From Neobacillus drentensis (lineage in GTDB: Bacteria; Bacillota; Bacilli; Bacillales; Cytobacillaceae), in contig NZ_CP091110.1 in assembly GCF_021560175.1 (NCBI RefSeq), positions 920,001 through 984,000 on the forward strand: a stretch of 64,000 bases of DNA, given 5' to 3'. Shown in pieces: positions 7,960 through 16,221 of the stretch. The position numbers and the translations under genes are program-made. The notes beneath the pieces are model-generated. The model was not told the DNA's origin. It saw nothing but the letters and a program-made list of their open reading frames with translations, and did not search any database. Each line of letters begins with the position of its first letter. Position 1 is the stretch's first letter.

Positions 7960-9291
7960 ATGAATGCCTATTTATTACTAGTTACACTGGTCTCAATTGT
8001 TATAGTTATTTTAGGAGTTTCATTGTTTAAGTGGCATGCGTTTATTAGTTTAACAGTTGCAGGATTATTCTTGGCAATTATGTCGGGATTAGGTTTAGAT
8101 AAGATTGTAGCCGCTTACGAAACAGGAGTTGGCGGTACGTTAGGGCACTTAGTCGGTATCTTGGCTTTGGGGACTATTTTAGGAAAGATGTTGTCTGAAT
8201 CAGGCGCAGGTTTGCAGATTGCAAATTTCTTTATCAAAGTATTTGGTGAGAAGAAACTGCCTTGGGCCATGTTTTTATCAGGGTTTGTCATTGGGATCCC
8301 TGTTTTCTTTGAAGTTGGAATTTTAATTTTATTACCGCTTGTAATCTCCATTCAAAAAGCATCAAAGCAAAATATCTTATTAATTGGTTTACCAGCGATT
8401 GCAGGCTTGTCAATTGTTCACGGACTCGTTCCTCCACATCCAGGTGCAATTGCTGCGATTGGACTTTATGGGGCTAATCTCGGTAAAGTATTACTTTATT
8501 CTTTAATTATTGCAATTCCGGCCGGCATTATTGGCGGACCACTATTTGCGAAATTTATCAATAAACGTGTAATTCCGGTTGGAGAACCTGAATTAGTTCG
8601 GATTGATGACCAAATGAATAAAAAGTCATTGCCAAGTGTAGGAATTTCTTTTCTAACGATCTTAATGCCTGTTATTTTAATGGTCTTAGGAACAGCAGCA
8701 CCCTACTTACCAGTATCAGCTGGATTTGAAAAGTTTTTAGTGTTTATTGGAAGTCCAATTATTGCTTTATTAATCTCTTGTTTCCTTGCTTTTTATTTCC
8801 TAGGCTTTCGCCAGGGAATCGATAAAAATAAGATACAGAAATTCACAGAAGAATGTATTCTCCCAGTAGGATCGATTGTGTTAATTATCGGTGCCGGTGG
8901 TGGATTTAAGCAGATTCTGATTGAAAGTGGAGTAGCAAAGGTTATTGCCTCTATGTCTGAAGGAATGTCATTATCTCCTCTTGTATTAGCATTTTTGATT
9001 GCTGGATTAATTCGAATTGCAACTGGCTCAGCTACCGTTTCTTTAACAACGGCAGCGGGAATCGTTGCCCCAATTGTAGCTAACATGTCAGGTGTTAACT
9101 TAGAATTACTTGTTATCGCTACAGGAGCAGGTTCGTTAATGTTCTCTCATGTTAACGATGCCGGTTTCTGGATGGTGAAAGAGTATTTGGGTCTTTCCAT
9201 TCAAGAAACATTTAAAACATGGACTGTCCTGGAAACGTTATTATCCTTCATTGCATTCGCAGGTGCACTTATTCTTAATATTTTCGTATAA
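7960..9291 (+). CDS. gntP: Gluconate:H+ symporter (GntP family)
   Basis: A 443-residue inner-membrane permease with about 12 hydrophobic segments, the usual length for the GntP family. GSATVSLTTAAGIVAP and the VHGLVPPHPGAIAA motif are characteristic. It imports gluconate or a related sugar acid with protons. It heads the gluconate cluster: regulator, 6-phosphogluconate dehydrogenase and gluconate kinase are all within 4 kb. The ribosome site is AGAGGGGTGG about 8 bases before the ATG. Regulation probably combines an RpiR-type repressor, through the palindromes at 7809-7882, with CcpA. Confidence 0.93.
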   Translation: MNAYLLLVTLVSIVIVILGVSLFKWHAFISLTVAGLFLAIMSGLGLDKIVAAYETGVGGTLGHLVGILALGTILGKMLSESGAGLQIANFFIKVFGEKKLPWAMFLSGFVIGIPVFFEVGILILLPLVISIQKASKQNILLIGLPAIAGLSIVHGLVPPHPGAIAAIGLYGANLGKVLLYSLIIAIPAGIIGGPLFAKFINKRVIPVGEPELVRIDDQMNKKSLPSVGISFLTILMPVILMVLGTAAPYLPVSAGFEKFLVFIGSPIIALLISCFLAFYFLGFRQGIDKNKIQKFTEECILPVGSIVLIIGAGGGFKQILIESGVAKVIASMSEGMSLSPLVLAFLIAGLIRIATGSATVSLTTAAGIVAPIVANMSGVNLELLVIATGAGSLMFSHVNDAGFWMVKEYLGLSIQETFKTWTVLETLLSFIAFAGALILNIFV

Positions 9292-9298
9292 AATGAAG

Positions 9299-9327
9299 AA
9301 AGAGGATGGCCTTAGGTCATCCTCTTT
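9299..9327. terminator. Bidirectional terminator between gntP and the RpiR gene
   Basis: AAAGAGGATG at 9299-9308 pairs with CATCCTCTTT at 9318-9327. The two genes converge on it. Confidence 0.85.
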
Positions 9328-9344
9328 CAATATGAATGAAAAAA

Positions 9345-10190
9345 CTAAATTCTTGTATCGGATATCGCTTCTCTTACTTTTCCTAGTGATTGTTTTGCCT
9401 TTTCTTTATTAAGGATCATTATATTTACATAGAGCGCGTCAATGAGGCTTAGTTGGGCAATTCTGGATGAGAGTGCTTCGGAACGGTATTCTGTTTCTTC
9501 TGAACTAGTAAAAAGTGCTACATCCGAATACTGGCAAATTGGCGATTTTGGAAAACTTGTGATGCCAATTGTTTTTGCCCCATTTTTTTTAGCCGTCTTT
9601 AATACATTGAGAGTGTCTTTATTTGTGCCAGAGTGGGAGATCACCACAGCAACGTCATTTTCTCCTAATTGTGAAGCAGACATCAGTTGGAAATGGGTAT
9701 CAATAAATGCAAACGCTTTAATTCCGGTGCGCACAAATTTATGAAAAGCGTCCATTGCTACCACATTAGATCCACCGGTACCGTAAAATTCAACCCGTTT
9801 GGCCTTCATTAGCAGACCAACTGCTTTTTGAATAGAAGTTTCATCAAGGATTTGTAAGGTGTTTTCTAACGTTCTGATATTTGAATGGAAAATCTTATCG
9901 GCCACCGTTTTTTCATTATCGTTTTCATTTATTTCCTCATGAATCTGCTGAATGGGTTCAATGATTTCAGATGCAAGAGCAATTTTCATGGCTTGATAAC
10001 CCTTAAAGCCAATTCGCTTGCAAAAGCGGAATACAGTAGCATCAGCCACTTGCAAATCCTCGGCAACTTCATTGATGGTATTATGAATAATTTTATCAGG
10101 ATTTTCCAAGATATAATCTGCAACTTTTTTTTCTTTTTCACTAAGCCGAGCATAATAAGATCGTATCTTTCCCAGACAGTTTTGAACCAT
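9345..10190 (-). CDS. MurR/RpiR family transcriptional regulator of the gluconate cluster
   Basis: A 281-residue regulator. The N-terminal helix-turn-helix (LSEKEKKVADYILENPDKI, then VADATVFRFCKRIGFKGYQ) is the RpiR DNA-binding domain. The C-terminal half (about 110-250) is a SIS phosphosugar-binding fold with the typical FYGTGGSNVVA and VISHSGTNKDT turns. The likely effector is a phosphosugar acid such as 6-phosphogluconate. It is divergent from the dehydrogenase gene and convergent with gntP. It replaces the GntR regulator of the B. subtilis gnt operon. The GAAA...TTTC palindromes before gntP, gnd and gntK are its probable operators. Confidence 0.9.
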   Translation of the reverse strand: MVQNCLGKIRSYYARLSEKEKKVADYILENPDKIIHNTINEVAEDLQVADATVFRFCKRIGFKGYQAMKIALASEIIEPIQQIHEEINENDNEKTVADKIFHSNIRTLENTLQILDETSIQKAVGLLMKAKRVEFYGTGGSNVVAMDAFHKFVRTGIKAFAFIDTHFQLMSASQLGENDVAVVISHSGTNKDTLNVLKTAKKNGAKTIGITSFPKSPICQYSDVALFTSSEETEYRSEALSSRIAQLSLIDALYVNIMILNKEKAKQSLGKVREAISDTRI

Positions 10191-10245
10191 AACTTGTTTT
10201 CCTCTCTATAAAAAAAATCGTATCTTTAGTATAGCATGAAATTTT

Positions 10246-10326
10246 CTGAAAAAATATTTTTTCAGGTAATATTTGATTTAAGAAATAAATTTTCATATAA
10301 TGTAATTATCAAGAAAAATTTATTTC
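10246..10326 (+). promoter_or_regulatory. gnd promoter with three putative RpiR operators
   Basis: CTGAAAAAATATTTTTTCAG at 10246-10265 is a perfect 20-base palindrome. A vegetative promoter follows: TTGATT at 10273-10278 and TATAAT at 10296-10301, spaced 17. A second site, GAAATAAATTTTC (10282-10294), lies between the boxes, and a third, GAAAAATTTATTTC (10313-10326), covers the transcript start. The region also serves the divergent regulator gene. Confidence 0.7.
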
Positions 10327-10339
10327 GGAGGTTTTACTC

Positions 10340-11236
10340 ATGGAAATTGGATTAATAGGATTAGGAAAAATGGGTTATAATCTTGCACTTAATATAATGG
10401 AAAATAATCATCGAGTAGTCGCGTTTGACGTAAATAAGGAAGCTGTAAAAAAACTAAGCGAAGATGGAGCGATTGGTGTGGAGTCTATTTCTGCACTTGT
10501 TAATCAGCTTTCCTCTCCAAGAATCATATGGATAATGGTTCCTTCTGGGCCCATCACTGAACAAGTGGTTGAGGAGCTTAAGGGCGTGCTGGCAGAAGGT
10601 GATATAGTTATTGATGGTGGAAATTCACACTATAAGGACTCTATCCGAAGGGGAACAGAACTTGGTGATAAGGGCATCCATTTCTTTGACGCTGGTACGA
10701 GCGGCGGTATGGCAGGCGCTAGGGAAGGTGCCTGTATGATGATAGGCGGGAATAAAGAGATCTTTAGCACAATTGAGCCGGTTATTCGTGATATTAATGT
10801 AGAAAATGGCTATTTGTATGCAGGAAAGAGCGGCAGTGGCCATTTCTTGAAAATGATTCATAATGGAATAGAGTATGGAATGATGCAGGCAATAGCAGAA
10901 GGGTTTGAAGTTTTGGAAAAAAGTGATTTTGACTTTGATTATGAAAAGGTTGCGCGCGTTTGGAATAATGGTTCCGTCATCCGCTCTTGGCTGATGGAAC
11001 TAACAGAAAACGCCTTTTCAAAAGATCCGAAACTCGATTCTATTAAAGGGGTTATGCATTCTTCTGGTGAAGGAAAATGGACAATTGAGACAGCGCTTGA
11101 ACTTCAAGCTGCAATGCCGGTAACTGCATTGTCATTAATGATGCGATATCGCTCATTAGAGGAAGATACGTTTACCGGTAAAGTTGTCGCCGCATTAAGA
11201 AATGAATTTGGCGGCCATGCCGTTGAAAAGAACTAA
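10340..11236 (+). CDS. gnd: 6-phosphogluconate dehydrogenase, decarboxylating, short type
   Basis: It oxidises 6-phosphogluconate to ribulose 5-phosphate and CO2. At 298 aa it is the short class (like B. subtilis YqeC), not the 468-aa GntZ type. The N-terminal Rossmann motif is GLIGLGKMG; the second strand ends FDVNKEA. An Asp here, rather than the Asn-Arg pair of NADP enzymes, suggests NAD+ use (inference). The substrate motif DGGNSHYKDS and the catalytic stretch GSGHFLKMIHNGIEYG are intact. The start has CGGAGG upstream. It sits between the RpiR gene and gntK and has its own terminator. Confidence 0.93.
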   Translation: MEIGLIGLGKMGYNLALNIMENNHRVVAFDVNKEAVKKLSEDGAIGVESISALVNQLSSPRIIWIMVPSGPITEQVVEELKGVLAEGDIVIDGGNSHYKDSIRRGTELGDKGIHFFDAGTSGGMAGAREGACMMIGGNKEIFSTIEPVIRDINVENGYLYAGKSGSGHFLKMIHNGIEYGMMQAIAEGFEVLEKSDFDFDYEKVARVWNNGSVIRSWLMELTENAFSKDPKLDSIKGVMHSSGEGKWTIETALELQAAMPVTALSLMMRYRSLEEDTFTGKVVAALRNEFGGHAVEKN

Positions 11237-11249
11237 AAGGGTAATAAAG

Positions 11250-11287
11250 AAGCATCCGATATTAAGCCGGATGCTTTCTTTTTTTTA
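11250..11287 (+). terminator. Intrinsic terminator of gnd
   Basis: AAGCATCCG at 11250-11258 pairs with CGGATGCTT at 11268-11276, followed by TCTTTTTTTT. Confidence 0.9.
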
Positions 11288-11309
11288 GGAAGTATAAACT
11301 TTGAAAATT

Positions 11310-11377
11310 GGCCAGCTCCAGCGCCCTAGCGGCTAGTTTCCTTGGCTATGCCGCTGACCAAGGCGCTTGCGCTTTTC
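11310..11377 (-). repeat. Short copy of a GC-rich intergenic repeat (family B)
   Basis: Read on the minus strand this begins AGCGCAAGCGCCTTGGTCAG and ends GGGCGCTGGAGCTGG. The same two ends bound the 240-base element at 46208-46449, so this is a 68-base internally deleted relative. It lies between the convergent gnd and gntK genes. Confidence 0.7.
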
Positions 11378-11381
11378 TAAT

Positions 11382-12926
11382 TTACTTTATCCATTTCTCT
11401 TGAAAACTTGTAATTGGGCCATATTCATTTTCTAAAACACGAGAGACACGGATATAGATTGGGGTTAGGTCATTATAAATTTCTACATTACTTTCAATTG
11501 GCTGATGGGTATGGGTTGAGCCTACTAATTCAGACATAATGGAAAAGTCCTCGATTTCCCCCAATGCATACATACCTAGAACGACAGCACCAAGACATGA
11601 ACTTTCAAAGCTTTCTGGGACAACAACCTCTTGATTGAAAATATCAGCCATCATCTGCCGCCATAATTCAGACCGGGCAAAACCTCCAGTTGCTTGAATT
11701 TTGGTGGGAACGCCAATAATCTCCTGAAGTGCAAGTAAGACAGAATATAAATTTAAAATGACACCTTCTAGTACCGCGCGAATCATATGTTCCTTTTTGT
11801 GATGAAGTCCAAGACCGAAAAAGGACCCTCTTGCATGGGCATTCCAAAGTGGTGCACGTTCCCCTGCCAAATAAGGGTGAAAAATAAGACCGTCAGCACC
11901 TGGAGCAACCCGGGAGGCAATTTTGGTTAATACTTCATAGGGGTCAATGCCCAACCGTTTCGCTGTTTCTACTTCGCTTGAAGCAAGCTGGTCACGCACC
12001 CACCTGAAGGTCATGCCGCCGTTGTTAACCGGACCGCCAACAACCCAATGATTCTCTGTCAGAGCATAGCAAAAAATTCTTCCTTTTGGATCTGTAACCG
12101 GTCGATCCGTTACCGTCCGGATGGCCCCGCTTGTTCCAATCGTAACAGCAACGACGCCAGGGTCGATCGCATTCACACCTAAATTGGAAAGAACTCCATC
12201 GCTTGCGCCAACTATAAAAGGAGTTTCAGCAGGCAAGCCCAACTCTGTGGCAAATGGCTGTTTTAAGCCTGTTAAATAATAGGTAGTCGGGACAGGCTCA
12301 GCTAGTTTATCACGGCTAATTCCTGCTACCTCTAAGGCTTCCGCATCCCAAGCAAGCTGCTCAAGGTTAAACATTCCAGTTGCTGATGCAATCGAATAGT
12401 CGATGACATATTTGCCAAATAGCTTGTAGAATACATACTCCTTTATCCCGATAAATTTACTGGTCTGATTAAAGAGTTCAGGCTTGTCGTGGCGCATCCA
12501 AGTAATTTTACAAAGTGGTGACATTGGGTGAACTGGGGTTCCAGTCCTTCGATAGATTGCAAGTCCATTAAGATCGTTTTTAATCGTTTCAGCCCAGGCA
12601 GTTGCCCGGCTGTCTGCCCATGTTATACAGCGGGTAAGCGGTTTATTTTCACCACTCATGGCAATGATACTATGCATGGCAGAACTAAAAGAGACAAGTT
12701 TAATTTTTTTTGAATCGATTTCCCCTTTGCTGATCGCGACTTTGATTGTTTCCACTACTGCTCGGAAAATTTCATCTGGGTCTTGCTCAGCAACCGAGGG
12801 GGTTGGGCTATAGAGTGGGTATTCCACATGGTGCATACTTATGACAGTCCCTTTATCTTTATAAAGAACTGCCTTTGTACTAGTTGTTCCGATATCAACG
12901 CCAAGATAGTAAGATATGTTATCCAT
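11382..12926 (-). CDS. gntK: Gluconokinase (FGGY family)
   Basis: Phosphorylates gluconate to 6-phosphogluconate, feeding the dehydrogenase encoded next to it. It is 514 residues, the size of B. subtilis GntK. The N-terminal phosphate loop is GVDIGTTSTKAVLY; GASDGVLSNLG and TIGTSGAIR are ATPase-fold motifs; GGPVNNGGMTFRW and the C-terminal ATGGFARSELWRQMMADI are FGGY signatures. AAGGAG precedes the ATG. It is transcribed separately from gntP and gnd, but a GAAA...TTTC site upstream suggests shared control. Confidence 0.95.
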   Translation of the reverse strand: MDNISYYLGVDIGTTSTKAVLYKDKGTVISMHHVEYPLYSPTPSVAEQDPDEIFRAVVETIKVAISKGEIDSKKIKLVSFSSAMHSIIAMSGENKPLTRCITWADSRATAWAETIKNDLNGLAIYRRTGTPVHPMSPLCKITWMRHDKPELFNQTSKFIGIKEYVFYKLFGKYVIDYSIASATGMFNLEQLAWDAEALEVAGISRDKLAEPVPTTYYLTGLKQPFATELGLPAETPFIVGASDGVLSNLGVNAIDPGVVAVTIGTSGAIRTVTDRPVTDPKGRIFCYALTENHWVVGGPVNNGGMTFRWVRDQLASSEVETAKRLGIDPYEVLTKIASRVAPGADGLIFHPYLAGERAPLWNAHARGSFFGLGLHHKKEHMIRAVLEGVILNLYSVLLALQEIIGVPTKIQATGGFARSELWRQMMADIFNQEVVVPESFESSCLGAVVLGMYALGEIEDFSIMSELVGSTHTHQPIESNVEIYNDLTPIYIRVSRVLENEYGPITSFQEKWIK

Positions 12927-12994
12927 TAGACAATCTCCTTCATTATTAAATAGAAACTTTTGACTGAAAAAATGCCTCTAAATAATAAAAATAT

Positions 12995-13007
12995 GAAAAA
13001 ATTTTTC
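12995..13007 (-). promoter_or_regulatory. Putative RpiR operator upstream of gntK
   Basis: GAAAAAATTTTTC is near-palindromic and matches the sites in front of gntP and gnd; it lies 69 bases upstream of the gntK start. The surrounding DNA is very AT-rich, so chance cannot be excluded. Confidence 0.45.
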
Positions 13008-13128
13008 CTATAACGTAATTGTACCTGAAATAATTATTGATTTAAAACCTTTTTTCTTATTTAAGATGGTTTTAAACCTATGGAAATAGTATAGGTAAAT
13101 ACTTTAAAGACCAACCATATCTCATTTT

Positions 13129-13217
13129 TTGTTAAAAAGGAACTTTATATGTAGTATTATGGAAAAACAAGTATAACCGGGGGAATTTATACCTTTAAGT
13201 GCTGCTTGTTTTTTTGA
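13129..13217 (+). promoter_or_regulatory. Promoter followed by a terminator-like leader before the thrE genes
   Basis: TTGTTA at 13129-13134 and TAGTAT at 13152-13157 are spaced 17. The transcript would begin near 13162, where AAAAACAAG pairs with CTTGTTTTT (from 13205) and a T run follows. Inside the loop TATAA and TTATA can form a smaller hairpin. The layout suggests a short attenuated leader or a small RNA; no other feature was seen in 12927-13287. Confidence 0.45.
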
Positions 13218-13287
13218 GTTATTGCTTCCAATCCTTCTTTTGTTTTAAACTAGATATTAAATGTTGAAATATGTGGTGAATGAATAG

Positions 13288-14052
13288 ATGGAGAAAATGG
13301 TGGTTGAACAGACTTATGAAATTATGGAAGTATGCCTGCTTGCAGGGAAAATTATGCTTCAAAGCGGTGGGGAAACTTATAGGGTTGAAGACACTATGAT
13401 GCGGATAGCCGCTTCCTTTGGTATTGAAAAGTCTCACAGTTATGTTACTCCAACGGGGATTATTTTCTCAGCGGAGGGGTCAGAGCCCACAAAAACAAAA
13501 CTGATCCGAATATCAGAGCGGTCAACAGATTTAAAAAAGGTTGCCATGGTGAATAGTATTTCGCGTAGTATTAGCAGCGGAGAATTGGATTTAGAGGCAG
13601 CCTTGCACAAATTAAAGGACATCGAAGAGCTAAATGTCACTTTTCCTTTTGCCTACCAGGCAGCCGCTGCATCGCTTGCCAGTGGTTGTTTTATGATAAT
13701 GTTTAACGGAGGATGGAATGATTTTATCCCCGCAATGATTTCTGGCGGGGCAGGGTATATAAGTTTTATTGCCTTTCATCGTTTTGTGCCAATTAAGTTC
13801 TTTTCAGAGTTTTTAGCTTCATTCGTAATCGGATTACTTTCATTATTATTTGTTAGAACCGGTGTGGGGCATAAATTAGACACGATTATCATTGGTTCAG
13901 TCATGACGCTGGTGCCCGGGCTGTTAGTTACCAATGCCATTCGGGATCTAATGGCTGGACATTTGGTATCAGGTCTGTCAAAAGGGGCTGAAGCTTTTTT
14001 GACGGCGTTTGCGATTGGGGCCGGTATTGCGTTTGTATTATCATTTTTATAG
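13288..14052 (+). CDS. Threonine/serine exporter, N-terminal half (YjjP/DUF1212 type)
   Basis: A 254-residue protein: a soluble N-terminal domain with the LQSGGETYRVEDTM motif, then five hydrophobic helices from about residue 115. ThrE-type exporters are either one chain or, as here, two: this half and the 152-residue partner encoded 17 bases downstream. They export threonine and serine across the membrane. The start is uncertain: ATG 13288 has only a weak ribosome site, and ATG 13297 has GGAG too close. Confidence 0.85.
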   Translation: MEKMVVEQTYEIMEVCLLAGKIMLQSGGETYRVEDTMMRIAASFGIEKSHSYVTPTGIIFSAEGSEPTKTKLIRISERSTDLKKVAMVNSISRSISSGELDLEAALHKLKDIEELNVTFPFAYQAAAASLASGCFMIMFNGGWNDFIPAMISGGAGYISFIAFHRFVPIKFFSEFLASFVIGLLSLLFVRTGVGHKLDTIIIGSVMTLVPGLLVTNAIRDLMAGHLVSGLSKGAEAFLTAFAIGAGIAFVLSFL

Positions 14053-14069
14053 CCTGGAGGTAAACGAGG

Positions 14070-14528
14070 ATGACCATCTTTTCACAAGCTATAACCAGTT
14101 TTCTTGCGACAGCAGCGTTTGGGATCCTGTTTAATGCACCAAAGGAATCCTTACTAAAATGCGGTCTAATAGGAATGGGTGGATGGTTAATTTATTTTCT
14201 TCTTGTGGAATATTCACAGGATCCGATCGTGGCAACATTAGCTGCAACGATTTTTATTGCGCTCCTCAGCCAAGAGATGGCGAAAATTTATAAGATGCCC
14301 GTGATCATTTTTAGTGTTGCCGGTATTATTCCATTAGTTCCCGGCGGGCTAGCGTATGACGCGATGAGAAATATTGTTGAAAATAATTATAATGATGCGA
14401 TTGCACTCGCTGCAAAAGTCCTAATGTTGTCAGGTTCAATTGCTTTTGGTTTAGTCTTTTCAGAAGTCATTAATCAGATTGCAAAAAAAATGAAACAAGT
14501 TAGAATAAAATCAAAAAATCTCCTTTAA
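14070..14528 (+). CDS. Threonine/serine exporter, C-terminal half (YjjB/DUF3815 type)
   Basis: A 152-residue membrane protein with four or five helices. GIIPLVPGGLAYDAMRNIVE is the conserved motif of this half, equivalent to VPGLLVTNAIRDLMAGH in the partner. GGAGGTAAACGAGG precedes the ATG. Co-transcribed with the upstream half; the terminator begins inside its last codons. Confidence 0.87.
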   Translation: MTIFSQAITSFLATAAFGILFNAPKESLLKCGLIGMGGWLIYFLLVEYSQDPIVATLAATIFIALLSQEMAKIYKMPVIIFSVAGIIPLVPGGLAYDAMRNIVENNYNDAIALAAKVLMLSGSIAFGLVFSEVINQIAKKMKQVRIKSKNLL

Positions 14529-14545
14529 GAAAGGGGATTTTTTTA
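14516..14545 (+). terminator. Intrinsic terminator of the thrE pair
   Basis: AAATCTCCTTT at 14516-14526 pairs, with one G-T wobble, with AAAGGGGATTT and runs into T residues. The stop codon TAA lies in the loop. Confidence 0.8.
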
Positions 14546-14692
14546 AGGTTAAATTAAGAAAAGGCAAATATAATAATAGCTGGTAATAATTTTCCTTTAT
14601 CCAAAAAGTAAAATTTGGTATGGTTATATAATAGTAACTTACTAGTTTATCAAGATCAGCAAAGAATTTAACAAGGAATGGTTTATCTGCAT

Positions 14693-15442
14693 ATGAAAAA
14701 ATTTCTAATTATCATTGGGATTCTCTTACTGTCCGCTGTTGGTGTAAGGACGATATATGCGGTCGTATCTGAGAGGCAAGCAGCTGCAAAGGTTTGGGAA
14801 GCGGTTCCTCTAAATGTACGGGAAGTGGAACTTCAGGCGAAGGAAGCTCCCAAATTACCAGATAGTATCATATTGGATGTGCCATTAATTGAGCAAATGG
14901 ATGCACCATTGCTTTATAACGGCTGTGAGGTGACCAGCCTTGCGATGATTCTAAATTATGCTGGTATAACGGTAACAAAGAATGAGTTAGCTGAAGACAT
15001 TAAAACAGTCCCGTTCACCTATAGTAATGGCAAAAAAGGAAATCCTAATATCGGATTTGTCGGAGATATGGCTCATGGACCTGGACTCGGAGTTTACAAT
15101 GGACCTGTATTCGAATTAACGCAGAAATATGCAGGAGACAGAGCTGTAAATCTAACAGGTAAACCATTTTCTGAGATTTTAAAAGAGGTAGGACAAGGGC
15201 ATCCTGTTTGGATTATTACCACGTCAAGCTTTGCACCAATCTCTGTTTTTCAAACTTGGGATACACCCCAGGGGAAAGTTAAAATTACTTTTAGCGAACA
15301 TAGTGTAGCTGTAACTGGATATGATGAAAATTTTATTTATATAAATAATCCATACGGTGGAAAGAATATGAAATTAAATCGTGAGAACTTCATAAAAGCT
15401 TGGGAACAAATGGGGAAGCAAGCGATCGTTATAAAAAATTAA
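14693..15442 (+). CDS. Secreted C39-like peptidase family protein (YvpB type)
   Basis: About 249 residues with an N-terminal membrane-anchor or signal segment (MKKFLIIIGILLLSAVGV) and a papain-like C39 fold. The catalytic Cys is in NGCEVTSLAMILNYAG and the His in EHSVAVTGYD, followed by INNPYGG. YvpB-type proteins lack the ABC transporter part of true bacteriocin C39 exporters; their substrate is unknown. The start is unclear: AAGGA at 14673 directly abuts an in-frame ATG at 14678 and is too far from the ATG at 14693. I prefer 14693 because it gives a clean signal segment. Confidence 0.8.
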   Translation: MKKFLIIIGILLLSAVGVRTIYAVVSERQAAAKVWEAVPLNVREVELQAKEAPKLPDSIILDVPLIEQMDAPLLYNGCEVTSLAMILNYAGITVTKNELAEDIKTVPFTYSNGKKGNPNIGFVGDMAHGPGLGVYNGPVFELTQKYAGDRAVNLTGKPFSEILKEVGQGHPVWIITTSSFAPISVFQTWDTPQGKVKITFSEHSVAVTGYDENFIYINNPYGGKNMKLNRENFIKAWEQMGKQAIVIKN

Positions 15443-15480
15443 TAAAGAGTCCTGTATTTTTGTGTACAGGGCTCTTTATT
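15441..15480 (+). terminator. Intrinsic terminator of the C39-like gene
   Basis: AATAAAGAGTCCTGTA at 15441-15456 pairs with TACAGGGCTCTTTATT at 15465-15480 (one mismatch). Confidence 0.85.
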
Positions 15481-15496
15481 ATCGATGAAATTGGAC

Positions 15497-15532
15497 GAAG
15501 GCAGAGGGAATATCCCTCTGCCTTCTTTTTTA
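15497..15532 (+). terminator. Second, tandem intrinsic terminator
   Basis: GAAGGCAGAGGGA at 15497-15509 pairs perfectly with TCCCTCTGCCTTC at 15513-15525 around a 3-base loop, then TTTTT. Only 16 bases separate it from the previous terminator. Confidence 0.85.
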
Positions 15533-15544
15533 AAAAAGATTCAT

Positions 15545-15711
15545 TTAGTTAGAACCTATTGTAACTTGTGAATGGGTGTGGTAATTAATATCAGCCATTG
15601 CAAGGTAAAAATTCAATTTATTGTAATTGTTAATAAAAACAAGTTTGCCGCGGTTATTCTTCCACCTGATGGTTTTATACCTAAACGATGTAAGCCCTAC
15701 CTCTCTTACAT
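15545..15711 (-). pseudogene. Possible small-gene remnant on the minus strand
   Basis: On the minus strand an open frame of 55 codons, bounded upstream by TAG, ends at TAA 15545-15547. It holds basic then mixed residues and ends MADINYHTHSQVTIGSN. No ATG with a ribosome site opens the long form; only an internal ATG would give 17 residues. I do not recognise the family. Hairpins at 15688-15712 and 15716-15729 lie at its upstream end. Low confidence. Confidence 0.25.
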
Positions 15712-15734
15712 CCTAACGGCTCCGAAGCCGATCC

Positions 15735-16221
15735 AGTGTGAATAAGTTTTTATCTTAAAACATAAGCAGAATGCCAGAAAAAAATTCTTACATTGCATTA
15801 TCTTCTCTATTACAAGTTACTGTTTATTTGTGAGGCACAAAAACTAATATTACACTATATTTTCTCCTATGTCAATATTTTTCAAGCTTCAATTAAGAAT
15901 ATCGTATATATCATACATAGGTCAGAAATTTGTTCGTTCGGAAAAGCACGGCGAAAAAATAAAAAGTTAGTTCTTTTTATTTTTTGATATATATATAATG
16001 ATTTTCTGAAATAACGTATTAAGTGTGTAAAACAGTTGAAGATAGTAAAAAACAAGTGAAAATAGTGTGTTCTTTTGGGAATTAATGCCTTGGAACTATT
16101 TTGAAATAATTTATTTTTTAAAAATTTATTGCTTTTTCTGAAAAATGATATTATTATAGCCAATATAAGTTTTAAATATTTTTTCAGAAATTTCCGAAAT
16201 CGACCCAAGGGGGGTTATATA
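15735..16221. other. AT-rich intergenic region upstream of the amino acid permease
   Basis: About 490 bases with no convincing gene. It contains TTTCTGAAAAAT at 16135-16146 and its inverted match ATTTTTTCAGAAA at 16178-16190 flanking a TATTAT -10-like box, a possible operator or leader hairpin of the permease gene. Nothing else was identified. Confidence 0.5.

Noticed and set aside
8115..9086. Minus-strand frames inside gntP
   Set aside because: Shadows of a hydrophobic coding sequence; gntP itself has a full family match, promoter and ribosome site.
15793..16208. Overlapping frames on both strands upstream of the permease
   Set aside because: Low-complexity AT-rich translation, no ribosome sites, and the two frames overlap each other and the promoter region.
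16129..16221. Longer N-terminus for the amino acid permease
   Set aside because: The extra 31 codons cover the leader inverted repeat; ATG 16222 has a strong ribosome site and gives the normal family start.
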